64,000 nucleotides of DNA from Paenibacillus sp. Root444D2 (GCF_001426375.1 NZ_LMEO01000052.1:201833-265832), one strand, 5' to 3'; shown: positions 1 through 9,604, numbered from the stretch's first letter. Notes: generated by a model from the letters alone, not told the origin. Program-made: numbers and translations.

Positions 1-1
1 T

Positions 2-133
2 CCAAGGTGCAACAGCAAAACCGGGGAGTTCCTAATACTAGGTGAAGTCTGCACTCTTTGCTTGGACGAATTGGAGTTTGGCTATCCTTCCTTTCCCTCT
101 TATCCATTAAGTGAATACAATAAAGGCGGCTAA
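2..133 (+). CDS. C-terminal end of a truncated unknown protein
   Basis: An open frame enters from the left edge and ends at a TAA at 131-133, leaving 43 residues. The visible tail is acidic, then Pro/Ser/Tyr-rich (YPSFPSYP), with a CTLC pair. Its stop codon lies at the foot of a terminator hairpin, as expected for a real gene end. I do not recognise the family. It could also be a chance open frame, since only 132 bases are visible. Confidence 0.4.
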   Translation, partial: PRCNSKTGEFLILGEVCTLCLDELEFGYPSFPSYPLSEYNKGG

Positions 134-152
134 TATGAGCCGCCTCTTTTTA
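122..152. terminator. Rho-independent terminator, probably bidirectional
   Basis: AGGCGGCT (124-131) pairs with AGCCGCCT (138-145) around a 6-base loop. CTTTTT follows on the plus strand and TTTATTG on the minus strand. It can end both the left-edge frame and the minus-strand gamma-glutamyltranspeptidase operon. Confidence 0.8.
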
Positions 153-203
153 ATATTCTTACAGCAATAAAGTTTATTCCGCATTGTGTTTAGGGGTTGT
201 ATC

Positions 204-1694
204 TTATTCGCTTACTTGACTTGCTCCTCCCCTTCTTGGATCGGCAGCACCAACTATTTGTCCTGTTTCATGCCATCTCATTAATCCGTGAATCCCCCCG
301 TAAAACATAGGATCCTCATTGTTCACTACCTCATATCCGAGCTTGGCTAAATCATCTGCCACAGCAGCCGGAAGCGGGCTCTCAACAGATATCATTCTTT
401 CATCTATAAAAAACCGCGAGGCAGCTACTGCTTCTTCGAGGCCGATCTTTTTTTTAATAACGTTTTCCAAAATGACAGATAGTATCATAGGGATACGCTT
501 GCCTCCTGCCGAGCCAATCACAATGGTTCTTTCACGGTTTCGTACGATCGTCGGACACACGTAACTTTGAGGCCTTTTTCCCGGCTGCACCTGATTAGGG
601 GAGATTGCATCATTCGTAAAATTACGCATTTGATTATTGAGAAAAAATCCGCCTGTTTCAATGCCCGGACCAAAAAAACCGCCTATTGTATTTGTCGCAG
701 ACACACACATTCCATCTTTATCCACAATGGAAAAATGAGTTGTATTAGCAACATCGTCCAGAGTAGCCGGTATCTCTGATATGATGTCCGGTCTGATGTT
801 GTCAGCCAAAAAGCCGATCAGCTCACGGCTAATCAGCCTTTCTACCGGCGGAGAACAAAAGTCCGGGTCGCCCATTGTGCTTTTTCTCAGCTCATAGCAT
901 TTCCTTATGACCTCGCCCCATTGATGTATATAAGGGATAGATTGCTTCTGCTGCTCGTGCAGCTCCAGCAACTCACTGATCTTTAACGCTTGGATCAACG
1001 TTACACCTCCGAAAGGCGGAGGTGTTGTGATCACATCGTAATTGTCGTATTCACTGTAGATCGGCTTTTTCATGGACACGCGATAGTCCCGAAAGTCGTC
1101 TTGTGTCATTCCGTCTACCATAGCCGAAATTTGTTGCCCCAGCTCGCCCTGATACAACCAATCGGAGCCGTTATCACGAATTGCTCTCATCGTCTTTGCA
1201 AGTACTGGCTGCTTCAGCCATTCTCCTTGACGAATAGCTTCCCCCTTAGGAAAAAAGCTTGGATGCTGTTCTGCAATCAATTGTGGAGAATTCACCAATT
1301 GCCGATGTAAGGCTCCACCGGAGGCAAAACCCGCTTCAGCAGCTCTTATAGCAGGATCCATTAAGGTTACCATATCCAAAGTACCGAATAATTCATTCAC
1401 CTTCTCCATGCCTTTTACAAAGCCCGGGACCCCAATCTCTGTTGGCGAGATAATTCCCGACAAAGGTGCAACTTCCCGGTAATCACACACTACCGATTCT
1501 TCTATCTTTGCAGGCAATATTAGCATGACACCGCCTCCCCCGATCCCGGAAGCATAAGGTTCGACCACGCTCAACATATACGAAACCGCGATAGCGGCAT
1601 CTGCCGCATTGCCTCCGGCCTTTATTACGGACATCCCCGCTTCCGTCGCCAGAGGATGTGCTGAACTGATACCATACTGATGCTGATTACCCAT
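204..1694 (-). CDS. ggt: Gamma-glutamyltranspeptidase family protein (Ntn hydrolase)
   Basis: This 496-residue protein hydrolyses or transfers gamma-glutamyl groups from glutathione-like peptides. Typical family features are an N-terminal ATEAG...GGNAADAA block, a glycine-rich IGGGG segment near residue 51, and the TTH motif with the nucleophilic Thr near residue 318, where the precursor should cleave itself into large and small subunits. No signal peptide is visible, whereas many family members are secreted, so this one probably acts in the cytoplasm. The start overlaps the end of the upstream ABC ATPase gene by 8 bases, so the two are probably co-translated. It is the last gene of a peptide-import operon, which suggests that imported gamma-glutamyl peptides are its substrates (inference). 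Confidence 0.9.
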   Translation of the reverse strand: MGNQHQYGISSAHPLATEAGMSVIKAGGNAADAAIAVSYMLSVVEPYASGIGGGGVMLILPAKIEESVVCDYREVAPLSGIISPTEIGVPGFVKGMEKVNELFGTLDMVTLMDPAIRAAEAGFASGGALHRQLVNSPQLIAEQHPSFFPKGEAIRQGEWLKQPVLAKTMRAIRDNGSDWLYQGELGQQISAMVDGMTQDDFRDYRVSMKKPIYSEYDNYDVITTPPPFGGVTLIQALKISELLELHEQQKQSIPYIHQWGEVIRKCYELRKSTMGDPDFCSPPVERLISRELIGFLADNIRPDIISEIPATLDDVANTTHFSIVDKDGMCVSATNTIGGFFGPGIETGGFFLNNQMRNFTNDAISPNQVQPGKRPQSYVCPTIVRNRERTIVIGSAGGKRIPMILSVILENVIKKKIGLEEAVAASRFFIDERMISVESPLPAAVADDLAKLGYEVVNNEDPMFYGGIHGLMRWHETGQIVGAADPRRGGASQVSE

Positions 1695-2706
1695 AAAGTG
1701 ACGCCTCTATTTCCCCAAGTGGATAATGGCATGAAACGGATCGATCCAAACCTATCTGACGTAACTGCGGTTCCTCTACGCGGCACCGATCCTGTACGTA
1801 GGGACAGCGGGTATGAAATCTGCAGCCTGAAGGTGGATTTAACGGATTTGGAGTTTCCCCCTCCAATGCTTTCTTCTCTTTTCCGCGAAGTTCCGGATCC
1901 GAAACGGGTACGGAGGCAAGAAGCCCTTCGGTATAAGGATGTAAAGGACGGTTAAGCAAATCTTCCTTTTTGCTAATTTCCATAATTTTTCCAAGATACA
2001 TAACTGCAATGCGATCGCTAATATAGGCAACTGCCGGAAGGCCGTGAGCGATGAAAATGTATGTCAGCTTATAACGCTTCTGTAAAACGGAAAGAAGATT
2101 AAGTATTTGTGATTGTATGGACACATCCAGAGCGGACACCGGTTCATCGCAAACGATCAATTTAGGTTTCAAGGATAATGCTCGTCCTATTCCTATTCTT
2201 TGACGCTGCCCGCCGCTAAATTGATGAGGGAACCTCTTTGCAAAATCCGCAGATAAGCCCACCGCTTCCAGAAGCTTATGTACTTCTTCTTCCAATTTAT
2301 CCCCACTAGCAATCCCGTGAGTACGGAGCGGTTCAGCTATGATATCAAATATTTTCAAACGAGGATTTAATGATGAAAACGGATCTTGAAAAATCATTTG
2401 AATATCCTTTCGTTTTTTGCGAAGCGTTTCGCGTGACATTTCGCTAAGATCAGTATCCTCAAACAATATTTTCCCGGAGGAAGGCTCTATTAAGTGCATA
2501 ATCATATTCCCCAACGTCGATTTTCCGCATCCCGATTCACCCACAATACCAAGAGTTTCACCCTCATAAACAGTGAGGCTCACTTGATCTACCGCTTTTA
2601 ATATTTGCGTTTTTCTTTTTATGAAGCCCTTGGTAATTTCGAAATGCTTGCTCAACTCGTGGACTTTCAGGAGCACTTTGCGTTGTTCTTTCGTATCCAC
2701 TATCAT
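1687..2706 (-). CDS. Oligopeptide ABC transporter ATP-binding protein, OppF/DppF type
   Basis: One of two ATPases that power the peptide importer. Visible motifs are Walker A GESGCGKST, the signature LSGGQRQR, Walker B LIVCDEP and the oligopeptide-type C-terminal domain with the CRFHTRCP Cys cluster. I place the start at the ATG whose A is the last base of the oppD-like TGA (TGATG overlap), preceded by GGAGAAGAGG; this gives 339 residues. An in-frame ATG 51 bases further upstream lies inside oppD and has a poorer ribosome site. It sits between the OppD-like and Ggt genes. Confidence 0.93.
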   Translation of the reverse strand: MIVDTKEQRKVLLKVHELSKHFEITKGFIKRKTQILKAVDQVSLTVYEGETLGIVGESGCGKSTLGNMIMHLIEPSSGKILFEDTDLSEMSRETLRKKRKDIQMIFQDPFSSLNPRLKIFDIIAEPLRTHGIASGDKLEEEVHKLLEAVGLSADFAKRFPHQFSGGQRQRIGIGRALSLKPKLIVCDEPVSALDVSIQSQILNLLSVLQKRYKLTYIFIAHGLPAVAYISDRIAVMYLGKIMEISKKEDLLNRPLHPYTEGLLASVPVSDPELRGKEKKALEGETPNPLNPPSGCRFHTRCPYVQDRCRVEEPQLRQIGLDRSVSCHYPLGEIEASLYG

Positions 2707-3704
2707 CACCTCTTCTCCGTCCATTCTTTTTCGAATTCTTCCTGATACATTAAGCATCTAACCTGATGATCCGACGCTAATTCTGTTAAACGCGGCTCAT
2801 TACGGCTGCATGCCCCGGTTGCTAAGGAACAACGCGGATGAAAGCGGCAACCTTCCGGCATGTTCAACGGGTTAGGGACCGAGCCTTCTATGGAATCCAA
2901 GGTTTCCAGGATATTGTGCAACTTTGGTATGCTTTTTAACAACCCCCGCGTATAAGGGTGCTTTGGATGCTTGAATAATGTATATACGCTGCATTGTTCG
3001 ACAACTTGGCCTGCGTACATAACGACAACTCTGTCTGCCATTTCAGCAATTACACCCAAATCATGAGTAATCAAGACTATGGAATTACCTTCATTCTGAA
3101 TAATTTCTTTCATTATTTTCAAAATTTGCGCTTGTATAGAAACGTCCAAGGCGGTTGTCGGTTCGTCAGCGATCAACACTTTAGGATTGCAGGAAATCGC
3201 CATCGCAATCATCGCTCTTTGACGCATACCACCGCTTAGTTCGTGGGGATATGATTCGTATACACTTTCAGGCCGGGGTATTTTAACTTTGTTCAACAGC
3301 TCCAAAGCGTGTTGCTTTGCCTCTGTCTTGTTCATGTTATTGTGGTTCATAAGTGATTCCTGAATTTGATGGCCGATACGGAAAACCGGATTTAATGCGG
3401 TCAGAGGCTCTTGAAAGATCATACCGATTTCCTTGCCTCTAATCTTCCGCATCTCATGATGACTTAATTTCAATAAATCCCGGTCCCGAAAACGAATTTC
3501 TCCCTCAACAATTTTTCCCGGACTTTCAATCAACCCCATAATAGAAAGGGAGGTTACGCTTTTGCCTGATCCAGATTCCCCCACAATACCAAGTGTTTCC
3601 CCCTCTTGTAATGTGAAAGTAACGTTGTCAACAGACGGCACTGCGCCTTTATCCGTGAAGAAGTAAGTTTTTAATCCATTAACTTGTAAAATAGGTTGTT
3701 TCAA
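2706..3704 (-). CDS. Oligopeptide ABC transporter ATP-binding protein, OppD/DppD type
   Basis: This 332-residue ATPase is the partner of the OppF-like subunit. It has Walker A GESGSGKS, a Q-loop in the IFQEPLTALNP segment, signature LSGGMRQR, Walker B VLIADEP and the C-terminal oligo_HPY region with CRFHPRCS. The TGATG stop-start overlap with the next gene indicates translational coupling and equal subunit amounts. It lies 35 bases downstream of the OppC-like gene in the same transcription unit. Confidence 0.93.
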   Translation of the reverse strand: MKQPILQVNGLKTYFFTDKGAVPSVDNVTFTLQEGETLGIVGESGSGKSVTSLSIMGLIESPGKIVEGEIRFRDRDLLKLSHHEMRKIRGKEIGMIFQEPLTALNPVFRIGHQIQESLMNHNNMNKTEAKQHALELLNKVKIPRPESVYESYPHELSGGMRQRAMIAMAISCNPKVLIADEPTTALDVSIQAQILKIMKEIIQNEGNSIVLITHDLGVIAEMADRVVVMYAGQVVEQCSVYTLFKHPKHPYTRGLLKSIPKLHNILETLDSIEGSVPNPLNMPEGCRFHPRCSLATGACSRNEPRLTELASDHQVRCLMYQEEFEKEWTEKR

Positions 3705-3739
3705 TGTATTTCTCCTCCCTCCATGAATGATGCCTACTA

Positions 3740-4660
3740 TTAGATGTCTTGAGAACGAGGGTCGAAAATATCACGCAACCAGTCGCCCAAAAATATGATA
3801 CCTAGCGTCGTGATAGTTATGGCTATTCCAGGGAAAGTTGCGAGCCCCCAATTAGTAGCCAAGTATTCACGTCCGGTGCTCAGCATTCCGCCCCAAGAAA
3901 TAGTAGGAGGTTGAATGCCTAAACCCAAGAAACTCAGTGAAGCTTCCGAAATAATGGTGGTCGCCATGCTTAATGTCCCAAGCACACAAAAGGATGAAAA
4001 CACATTTGGTAATAAATGTCGGATCATAATCATCCCATCACGTACTCCAATCGATTTTGCGGCTCTGACAAATTCTCTTTCTTTTAGACTTAATACCTCG
4101 CTTCGGATAACCCTTGCATAAACTACCCAATTCGTGACACCCAACACAACAATAAGAGTAAACATACCGGGTCCGGTTACTTTCAATATAACTAGAGTGA
4201 ACAGAATATTAGGAATAGCCAAAAAAGAATCAACTAATCTCATAAAAACATTATCCAGCCATCCGCCGTAATAACCTGAAATCAAACCAATGGATAAACC
4301 GATAGCACCCGCCACAATAATCGCGAATAATCCTACAACCAAAGAAACCTGGGAGCCGTATATGATTCTGCTTAATAAATCTCTGCCCAAGTTATCGGTA
4401 CCAAGAACATACTGCATGCTTCCGCCATCCAACCAGAAAGGAGGGGCAAGCATATCGGTTATATGTTGTTCTGAAGGATCATAAGGAGCCAACCACGGTG
4501 CAAATAACGCCGTAAAGATAACAATTGACATAATTACAAAGCCGATCGTACCTGTTTTACTTTTGAGCAATAATCTAAACCAAAAGAAGATACGGTGATT
4601 TTCTTTTTTATTTTCCTTTATGAGTCGACTCGCCGGAACTGCTTGCTCACTACTTATCAT
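3740..4660 (-). CDS. Oligopeptide ABC transporter permease, OppC/DppC type
   Basis: This inner-membrane permease has an N-terminal extension of about 40 residues, a first membrane helix (IGFVIMSIVIFTALFAPWLA) and a five-helix binding-protein-dependent transport domain with an EAA-like loop ending in LSFLGLGIQPP, a hallmark of the OppC class. I choose the ATG at 4660 (306 residues), with GGGGAG seven bases upstream and just after the OppB-like stop. An alternative in-frame start at 4711 would overlap OppB. It should form a heterodimer with the OppB-like permease. Confidence 0.92.
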   Translation of the reverse strand: MISSEQAVPASRLIKENKKENHRIFFWFRLLLKSKTGTIGFVIMSIVIFTALFAPWLAPYDPSEQHITDMLAPPFWLDGGSMQYVLGTDNLGRDLLSRIIYGSQVSLVVGLFAIIVAGAIGLSIGLISGYYGGWLDNVFMRLVDSFLAIPNILFTLVILKVTGPGMFTLIVVLGVTNWVVYARVIRSEVLSLKEREFVRAAKSIGVRDGMIMIRHLLPNVFSSFCVLGTLSMATTIISEASLSFLGLGIQPPTISWGGMLSTGREYLATNWGLATFPGIAITITTLGIIFLGDWLRDIFDPRSQDI

Positions 4661-4673
4661 CCGTCTTCTCCCC

Positions 4674-5600
4674 TTATCTGTACTTGATACGCGGATCGAG
4701 CCATCCGACAAGAATATCCGTTACTATATTAATCAATATGACGGACACAGCAACAACAAATATAGCTGCTTGTACTACTGCCATGTCTTTTGAATTAACA
4801 GATTGTACAATTAATTGGCCTAATCCTGGCCATGCAAAGATGGCTTCCGTAACTAGAGCACCGCCGATCATACCGCCAATCTGCATCATAATGATCGTAA
4901 CGACCGGAATCAAAGCATTTCTGAATGCATGTTTGTAGACGACAACAGAATTCTTTAATCCCTTACTCTTTGCCGTTCTAACGTAATCCTGATGTAAGGA
5001 GTCAAGTAAACTCGAACGGGTTAACCGGGCAATATAAGCGGCATTACCGAATCCAAGCGTAATAGCCGGCAGAATGAGATGTAAGAATGTGCCGCTTCCC
5101 GAAACCGGTAACCACTGAAGGTTGACACCGAACACGAGAACAAGCATAATCCCAAACCAAAAATGGGGCATCGCCTTTCCGAGAACGGTCCCTGTCGTTA
5201 CAAAAAGTTCGAGAATAGAGTTTTTGTGTGTTGCGGACAAGATTCCAAGCGGTACTGCCAAACAAATTGCGATTATTTTGGCGGCTACAGCCAACTCTAA
5301 TGTAACAGGCAGCCTTTCAAGCACCAACTCCAGCGCATCCTGATTAAACCGGAATGATTTACCGAAATCACCATGCAGCACATTCCATAAGTAGGTCGCA
5401 TATTGAACATAGAATGGTTTATCTAAATTTAAAGCTTTCCGGAGTGCATCCATATCTTCTTGGGTAGCGTCCTCCGGAAGCATTAATGCAACAGGATCCC
5501 CGGATAAGTGCATCAAGACAAATACGATAGAAACGATGATCAACAACACGGGAGCCATCTGTGCCAATCGTCTTAGGGCATAACTTCTCATGGAATTCAC
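4674..5600 (-). CDS. Oligopeptide ABC transporter permease, OppB/DppB type
   Basis: A 308-residue integral membrane protein with the typical N-terminal helix followed by a long extracytoplasmic loop (SGDPVALMLPEDAT...), then five more helices and the permease motif ETEAIFAWPGLGQL-like segment (VTEAIFAWPGLG). It ends with WLDPRIKYR, usual for OppB/DppB. Its stop is 13 bases before the start of the OppC-like gene, which reuses the intervening GGGGAG as ribosome site. Confidence 0.93.
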   Translation of the reverse strand: MNSMRSYALRRLAQMAPVLLIIVSIVFVLMHLSGDPVALMLPEDATQEDMDALRKALNLDKPFYVQYATYLWNVLHGDFGKSFRFNQDALELVLERLPVTLELAVAAKIIAICLAVPLGILSATHKNSILELFVTTGTVLGKAMPHFWFGIMLVLVFGVNLQWLPVSGSGTFLHLILPAITLGFGNAAYIARLTRSSLLDSLHQDYVRTAKSKGLKNSVVVYKHAFRNALIPVVTIIMMQIGGMIGGALVTEAIFAWPGLGQLIVQSVNSKDMAVVQAAIFVVAVSVILINIVTDILVGWLDPRIKYR

Positions 5601-5700
5601 TTCCTTATGTTATTATGCGAACAAGCTGTTAAGTAATATTGAAAAGATAGGGGCATAAATATTGCCCCTATTGAAAGATCAGCTTTTAAATAAGCAAATA

Positions 5701-7257
5701 TCAGCGTTTTGAAATTTCGTATACTTTATACATTTCATCTAAACGAGGGGTGAAGTTCACAGATTTACTTACTCCGTAGCTGTTATGCTCCAGATACAGG
5801 TACAATCTCAAAAATTGATTCGCTTCCACTTGTTGTGCCATTTGATACTGAGAGTCCCTTTCATCTTGATTCATGTTCTTTTCAGCTTTTTTCAATATCT
5901 CTTCCAACTCCGGACTGCTAAGACCCAAATTAGTTAAGCTTCTAACCGAAGTGAGATGCTCGCTGACCATAGTGAAAGCATCGAAGTTAGAGTTAGCCAA
6001 CCAAACCATATGTAAATCACTGACTTTGTTTACTTTTCTTATTTCTTCATAAACACTAAATTCAAGTAATTCCAATTTCACCTTAATACCTACTTTAGCC
6101 AGCATACCGACTATCATCTCAGTAACTTCCTTATCTTTTGCATAACGTCCTGTGGTCGATTGCATCGTCAGTTCCAAGCCATTCTCGTATCCTGCTTCTT
6201 TCAATAATTCCTTAGCACGCTTTTCATCATATACAGCAACATTGAACAATTTTGGATTTGCCCCGAAATTACCTGGCGTAATGCGTGTTCGCGTCGTAGT
6301 ACCCAAACCGCCTAATAATTTATCAATGATCAGCTTTTTATCTATTGCCAACTCAACGGCTTCCCTGACTCTCTGATCTGCCATTGGAGATTTTGGACTA
6401 GTAACTTTTGGAACAAGAAATGCTACACGGTTCGAAGCACCGCTTACGATCCCGGTTTTATCATTTCCTTTCACACGTGGCCAATCATTGCTGCCGACTG
6501 AGGGAATAATATCCACTCCACCCGTTAAAAGCTCTCCAACTCTTGTCGAGCCTTCAGGAAGAATACGGAACACTACCTGGCTCCAATCTTTTGCGGCACC
6601 TTCGAAGTATTGCTCATAAGGCTCCAACTTAAGGTAGCTGCCTTTTTTCCACTCAACAAACTTAAACGGTCCTGTTCCAACAGGCTGCTGGTTGAAGGAA
6701 TCCATTCCTTTTTCTTCTATGTATTTTTTAGGTAAAATTGCAGCACTTGTGCGGGCAATGACACTCAAGAAAAGTGGGTTTGGTCCGTCCGTAATAAATT
6801 GTACCTTGTACGGATCAATAATCTTCACTTCTTTAATTGATTTGTAATACACACTTTCGCCCAGCGTTTTCTCAGCAACTGCTCTTTCGAAGGAAAACTT
6901 GACATCCTCTGCAGTCATTTCTGTGCCGTTATGAAACTTAATGCCCTTTTTAAGATCAAATTCCCATGTCGTATCGTTTACTTTTTTATAACTTTCTGCC
7001 AAATCAGTGCTGATGTTTCCTTTAGCGTCGCGTTTTAATAATGTATTGTACATGTTATTGACTGCCATCCATGTTACAAAATCATTATGGGCGTAAAGAT
7101 CCATGGATTTGACCTCTGTAGGCAGCGCGATTGTCAGTGGACGCTTTTCATCCTTCTTGTCGGGTTGAGCCGTATTATTTTTACTAGTGGTACAACCCGC
7201 CAGCAAAACTGCAAATGCAATAAAACATAAAAGAGCTGCTTTAATAGAATGCTTCAT
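5701..7257 (-). CDS. Peptide ABC transporter substrate-binding lipoprotein (SBP family 5)
   Basis: A 518-residue extracytoplasmic binding protein. It starts with a lipoprotein signal (positive MKHSIK, hydrophobic core, LLAGC with lipidated Cys22), then the SBP_bac_5 fold with the family signature around AEDVKFSFERA and KGIKFHNGT. I choose the ATG at 7257, because a GGGGGA ribosome site lies about 10 bases upstream and the signal peptide begins there; a 32-residue longer frame has no signal. Substrate specificity cannot be read directly; the Ggt and C26 neighbours suggest gamma-glutamyl peptides (inference). Confidence 0.92.
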   Translation of the reverse strand: MKHSIKAALLCFIAFAVLLAGCTTSKNNTAQPDKKDEKRPLTIALPTEVKSMDLYAHNDFVTWMAVNNMYNTLLKRDAKGNISTDLAESYKKVNDTTWEFDLKKGIKFHNGTEMTAEDVKFSFERAVAEKTLGESVYYKSIKEVKIIDPYKVQFITDGPNPLFLSVIARTSAAILPKKYIEEKGMDSFNQQPVGTGPFKFVEWKKGSYLKLEPYEQYFEGAAKDWSQVVFRILPEGSTRVGELLTGGVDIIPSVGSNDWPRVKGNDKTGIVSGASNRVAFLVPKVTSPKSPMADQRVREAVELAIDKKLIIDKLLGGLGTTTRTRITPGNFGANPKLFNVAVYDEKRAKELLKEAGYENGLELTMQSTTGRYAKDKEVTEMIVGMLAKVGIKVKLELLEFSVYEEIRKVNKVSDLHMVWLANSNFDAFTMVSEHLTSVRSLTNLGLSSPELEEILKKAEKNMNQDERDSQYQMAQQVEANQFLRLYLYLEHNSYGVSKSVNFTPRLDEMYKVYEISKR

Positions 7258-7324
7258 ATATATATATCCCCCTATTATTTTTTTCACAACATAACAACAG
7301 CCACAATAAAGAAAAGCCGGATAA

Positions 7325-8041
7325 CTAAAATTGACAAGCCTGGACGAAAGCATTAAACAGTTTCAGAGAGTAAATATCGTTCTTGTCGGTCAAATTTTCT
7401 GGATGCCATTGCACGCCCAAAACAAAACGGTGCGTCTTGCACTCAAATGCCTCAATGATACCATCACTGGCTCTTGCGCATACTTCAAAACCTTCAGCAA
7501 CTTTTCTTACCGCTTGATGGTGGTAGCTGTTCACCTTAAAACGGGTGGATTGAACAGCTTGATGGAGCAGCGAGTTTTCATCAACATCTACAAAATGCGT
7601 TAAGTGGCTCCGGGGCGCGTTTTGTCTATGCTGCAAAAGCTGATGATCATGTTGGGCATAAATGTCCTGAAAGAGATCCCCGCCAGCAGAAACGTTAATC
7701 ATTTGACTGCCTCTGCAGATGCCCAGGATTGGTTTATCTAATTTCAAAAATTTGCTTATCATCATAATTTCGAAATGATCCCTTTCAGGGCATACTTCAC
7801 CTAATTCCGGATGAGGTTCTTCTCCGAAAATATTGGGGTCAACATCTCCTCCTCCAGTAACCAATAAGCCGTCAATTGATTCTACCAGTCGGTCTACTTC
7901 TGAATCCTCCGACAAATTAGGCAGTACGATCGGCACTCCGCCCGCTTTTACAATTGCACGAATATTACTCAACCCGGTGGTCAGCAGTTTCTCATCTCTG
8001 ATATTCGATGTAATTCCAATAATAGGTTTCAATTCATACAC
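7325..8041 (-). CDS. Class I glutamine amidotransferase-like hydrolase, peptidase C26 (PuuD-like)
   Basis: A 238-residue cytoplasmic hydrolase related to gamma-glutamyl-gamma-aminobutyrate hydrolase. The catalytic triad is visible: Cys109 in the nucleophile elbow LGICRGSQ, and the His-Glu pair in VQWHPEN near the C-terminus; the oxyanion strand is GLLVTGGGDVDP. AGAAGGAGTGT precedes the ATG. It lies 36 bases after the malic enzyme gene and 67 bases before the peptide-binding lipoprotein gene. With the terminal transpeptidase gene it brackets the transporter, so both hydrolases may open gamma-glutamyl bonds of imported compounds (inference). Confidence 0.88.
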   Translation of the reverse strand: MYELKPIIGITSNIRDEKLLTTGLSNIRAIVKAGGVPIVLPNLSEDSEVDRLVESIDGLLVTGGGDVDPNIFGEEPHPELGEVCPERDHFEIMMISKFLKLDKPILGICRGSQMINVSAGGDLFQDIYAQHDHQLLQHRQNAPRSHLTHFVDVDENSLLHQAVQSTRFKVNSYHHQAVRKVAEGFEVCARASDGIIEAFECKTHRFVLGVQWHPENLTDKNDIYSLKLFNAFVQACQF

Positions 8042-8077
8042 TCCTTCTGCAAAATACCACGAGTTTATATATCTTTG

Positions 8078-9499
8078 TTAGCGGAAATCCTTCGGCACTT
8101 TTTTGGCTACACCCGTTCGAATAGCCGCTTCAATTACCCGGTTCCGAACTGCGCTAACTACTTTATGATTAAATACGCTTGGTATAATATGACTCTTACT
8201 TCTGTCCTCGTCAGTAATGATCGAGGCGATAGCTTCGGCTGCTGCAAACTTCATTTCTTCATTAATTGTGACTGCTCTGCAATCCAAGGCCGCACGAAAT
8301 ATTCCTGGAAAACAAAGCACGTTGTTGATTTGATTCGGATAATCCGATCGACCTGTTGCAATTACCGCAGCTATATCTTCGATATCCTCTGGGACAATCT
8401 CCGGATCGGGATTGGCCATGGCGAACACGATTGGATTTGCCGCCATCGTCATGACATCCTCTCTCGTTAACAAACCTCCAGAGGAAAGGCCAATAAATAC
8501 ATCTGCTCCTCTTAACGCATCGCGTAAGGTACCCGAAAGCCGCTTTGGATTCGTTTCCATTGCGAACCATTCCTTCATCGGATTATCATACTTTTGGTCA
8601 GCGGTCAGTATCCCCCGCCGGTCAACGCCCACGATCTCCTTTACACCTGCCGCAAGCAGCATACGGGTACAAGCCACCCCGGCAGCGCCAACTCCGCATA
8701 CAACAACCTTGATCTCCTCCATAGATCTGTTCACGAGTTTCAAAGCATTGAGCAACCCTGCATACATGACAACCGCTGTCCCATGCTGGTCATCATGAAA
8801 AACCGGAATATCCAATTCTTCACGCAGCCGTTGTTCAATCTCAAAACACCGTGGCGCTGAAATGTCCTCAAGGTTAATCCCGCCGAATACGGTGGCTATA
8901 TGCTTTACAGTTTGGATAATTTCTTCCGAATCCTGCGTGCTGATACAGATCGGAAATGCGTCTACTCCCGCAAATTGTTTAAACAAGACCGCCTTTCCTT
9001 CCATGACCGGCATAGCTGCACTGGGCCCAATGTTTCCAAGCCCGAGAACAGCACTTCCGTCAGAGACCACAGCTACTGTATTTTTCTTGATGCTGAGGGT
9101 AAATGCTTTGGCAGGATCTTCTTTGATCGCCATACATACTCTGGCTACATCCGGTGTATACACCCGGGACAAATCGTCGCGGTTTTGAACCGGGCTTTTG
9201 GGCACTGTCGAAATTTTCCCACCAAGATGCAGCAGAAAGGTACGGTCGGATACATGAATCAGCTTTATCCCTGGGATTCTAGAAACCGCTTTCTCAATTT
9301 CACCGATTTGCCCCGCTTCGGCGACGTTTATCGTGAGGTCTCTTACTGAAATATTCTTTCCCGCGTCCACCAGATCAATGGCTATGATGTCCCCCCCTGC
9401 CCTTGTAATGCCTGTCGCAACCTCACCGAATTTGATATGAGAGTCCATTTCAATACGCAGTATAATATTTTCTCCTTTATTAAAGGCTATTTTCCCCAT
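8078..9499 (-). CDS. NAD(P)-dependent malic enzyme with N-terminal ACT domain
   Basis: Oxidative decarboxylation of malate to pyruvate. The first about 80 residues form an ACT-type ligand domain (LRIEMDSHIKFGEVATGI...), followed by the malic N-terminal domain (VYTPDVARVC, SDGSAVLGLGNIGP, FHDDQHGTA) and a Rossmann NAD-binding domain (VVCGVGAAGVACTRML). At 473 residues it exceeds the plain about 400-residue bacterial enzymes by the ACT domain, which suggests allosteric control by an amino acid (inference). It is the first gene of the minus-strand unit and is divergent from the LysR gene; a cre-like site lies 24 bases upstream of its start. Confidence 0.93.
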   Translation of the reverse strand: MGKIAFNKGENIILRIEMDSHIKFGEVATGITRAGGDIIAIDLVDAGKNISVRDLTINVAEAGQIGEIEKAVSRIPGIKLIHVSDRTFLLHLGGKISTVPKSPVQNRDDLSRVYTPDVARVCMAIKEDPAKAFTLSIKKNTVAVVSDGSAVLGLGNIGPSAAMPVMEGKAVLFKQFAGVDAFPICISTQDSEEIIQTVKHIATVFGGINLEDISAPRCFEIEQRLREELDIPVFHDDQHGTAVVMYAGLLNALKLVNRSMEEIKVVVCGVGAAGVACTRMLLAAGVKEIVGVDRRGILTADQKYDNPMKEWFAMETNPKRLSGTLRDALRGADVFIGLSSGGLLTREDVMTMAANPIVFAMANPDPEIVPEDIEDIAAVIATGRSDYPNQINNVLCFPGIFRAALDCRAVTINEEMKFAAAEAIASIITDEDRSKSHIIPSVFNHKVVSAVRNRVIEAAIRTGVAKKVPKDFR

Positions 9500-9522
9500 A
9501 CTCTTTCCCCTCTCACAGCGCT

Positions 9523-9540
9523 TATGAAAACGCTTTAATA
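9523..9540 (-). promoter_or_regulatory. Candidate cre (CcpA) site
   Basis: The 18 bases match the published cre consensus WWTGNAARCGNWWWCAWW at 17 of 18 positions, with A in place of the conserved C near the right end. It lies 24 bases upstream of the malic enzyme start, where CcpA could block transcription. Sequence match only. Confidence 0.55.
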
Positions 9541-9576
9541 TGTTTATAGTTTAATACGACATGAGAGAAATTGGAA

Positions 9577-9604
9577 ATACTGCTTCCTTATAAATATATA
9601 AGTA
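9577..9604. promoter_or_regulatory. LysR-type composite box, copy 1
   Basis: ATAC-N7-TTAT is immediately followed by a dyad, giving TTATAAATATATAAGTA. The same arrangement occurs at 10762-10789 and 11980-12007. It lies between the divergent LysR and malic enzyme genes, the classical place for autoregulation plus target activation. Confidence 0.6.
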
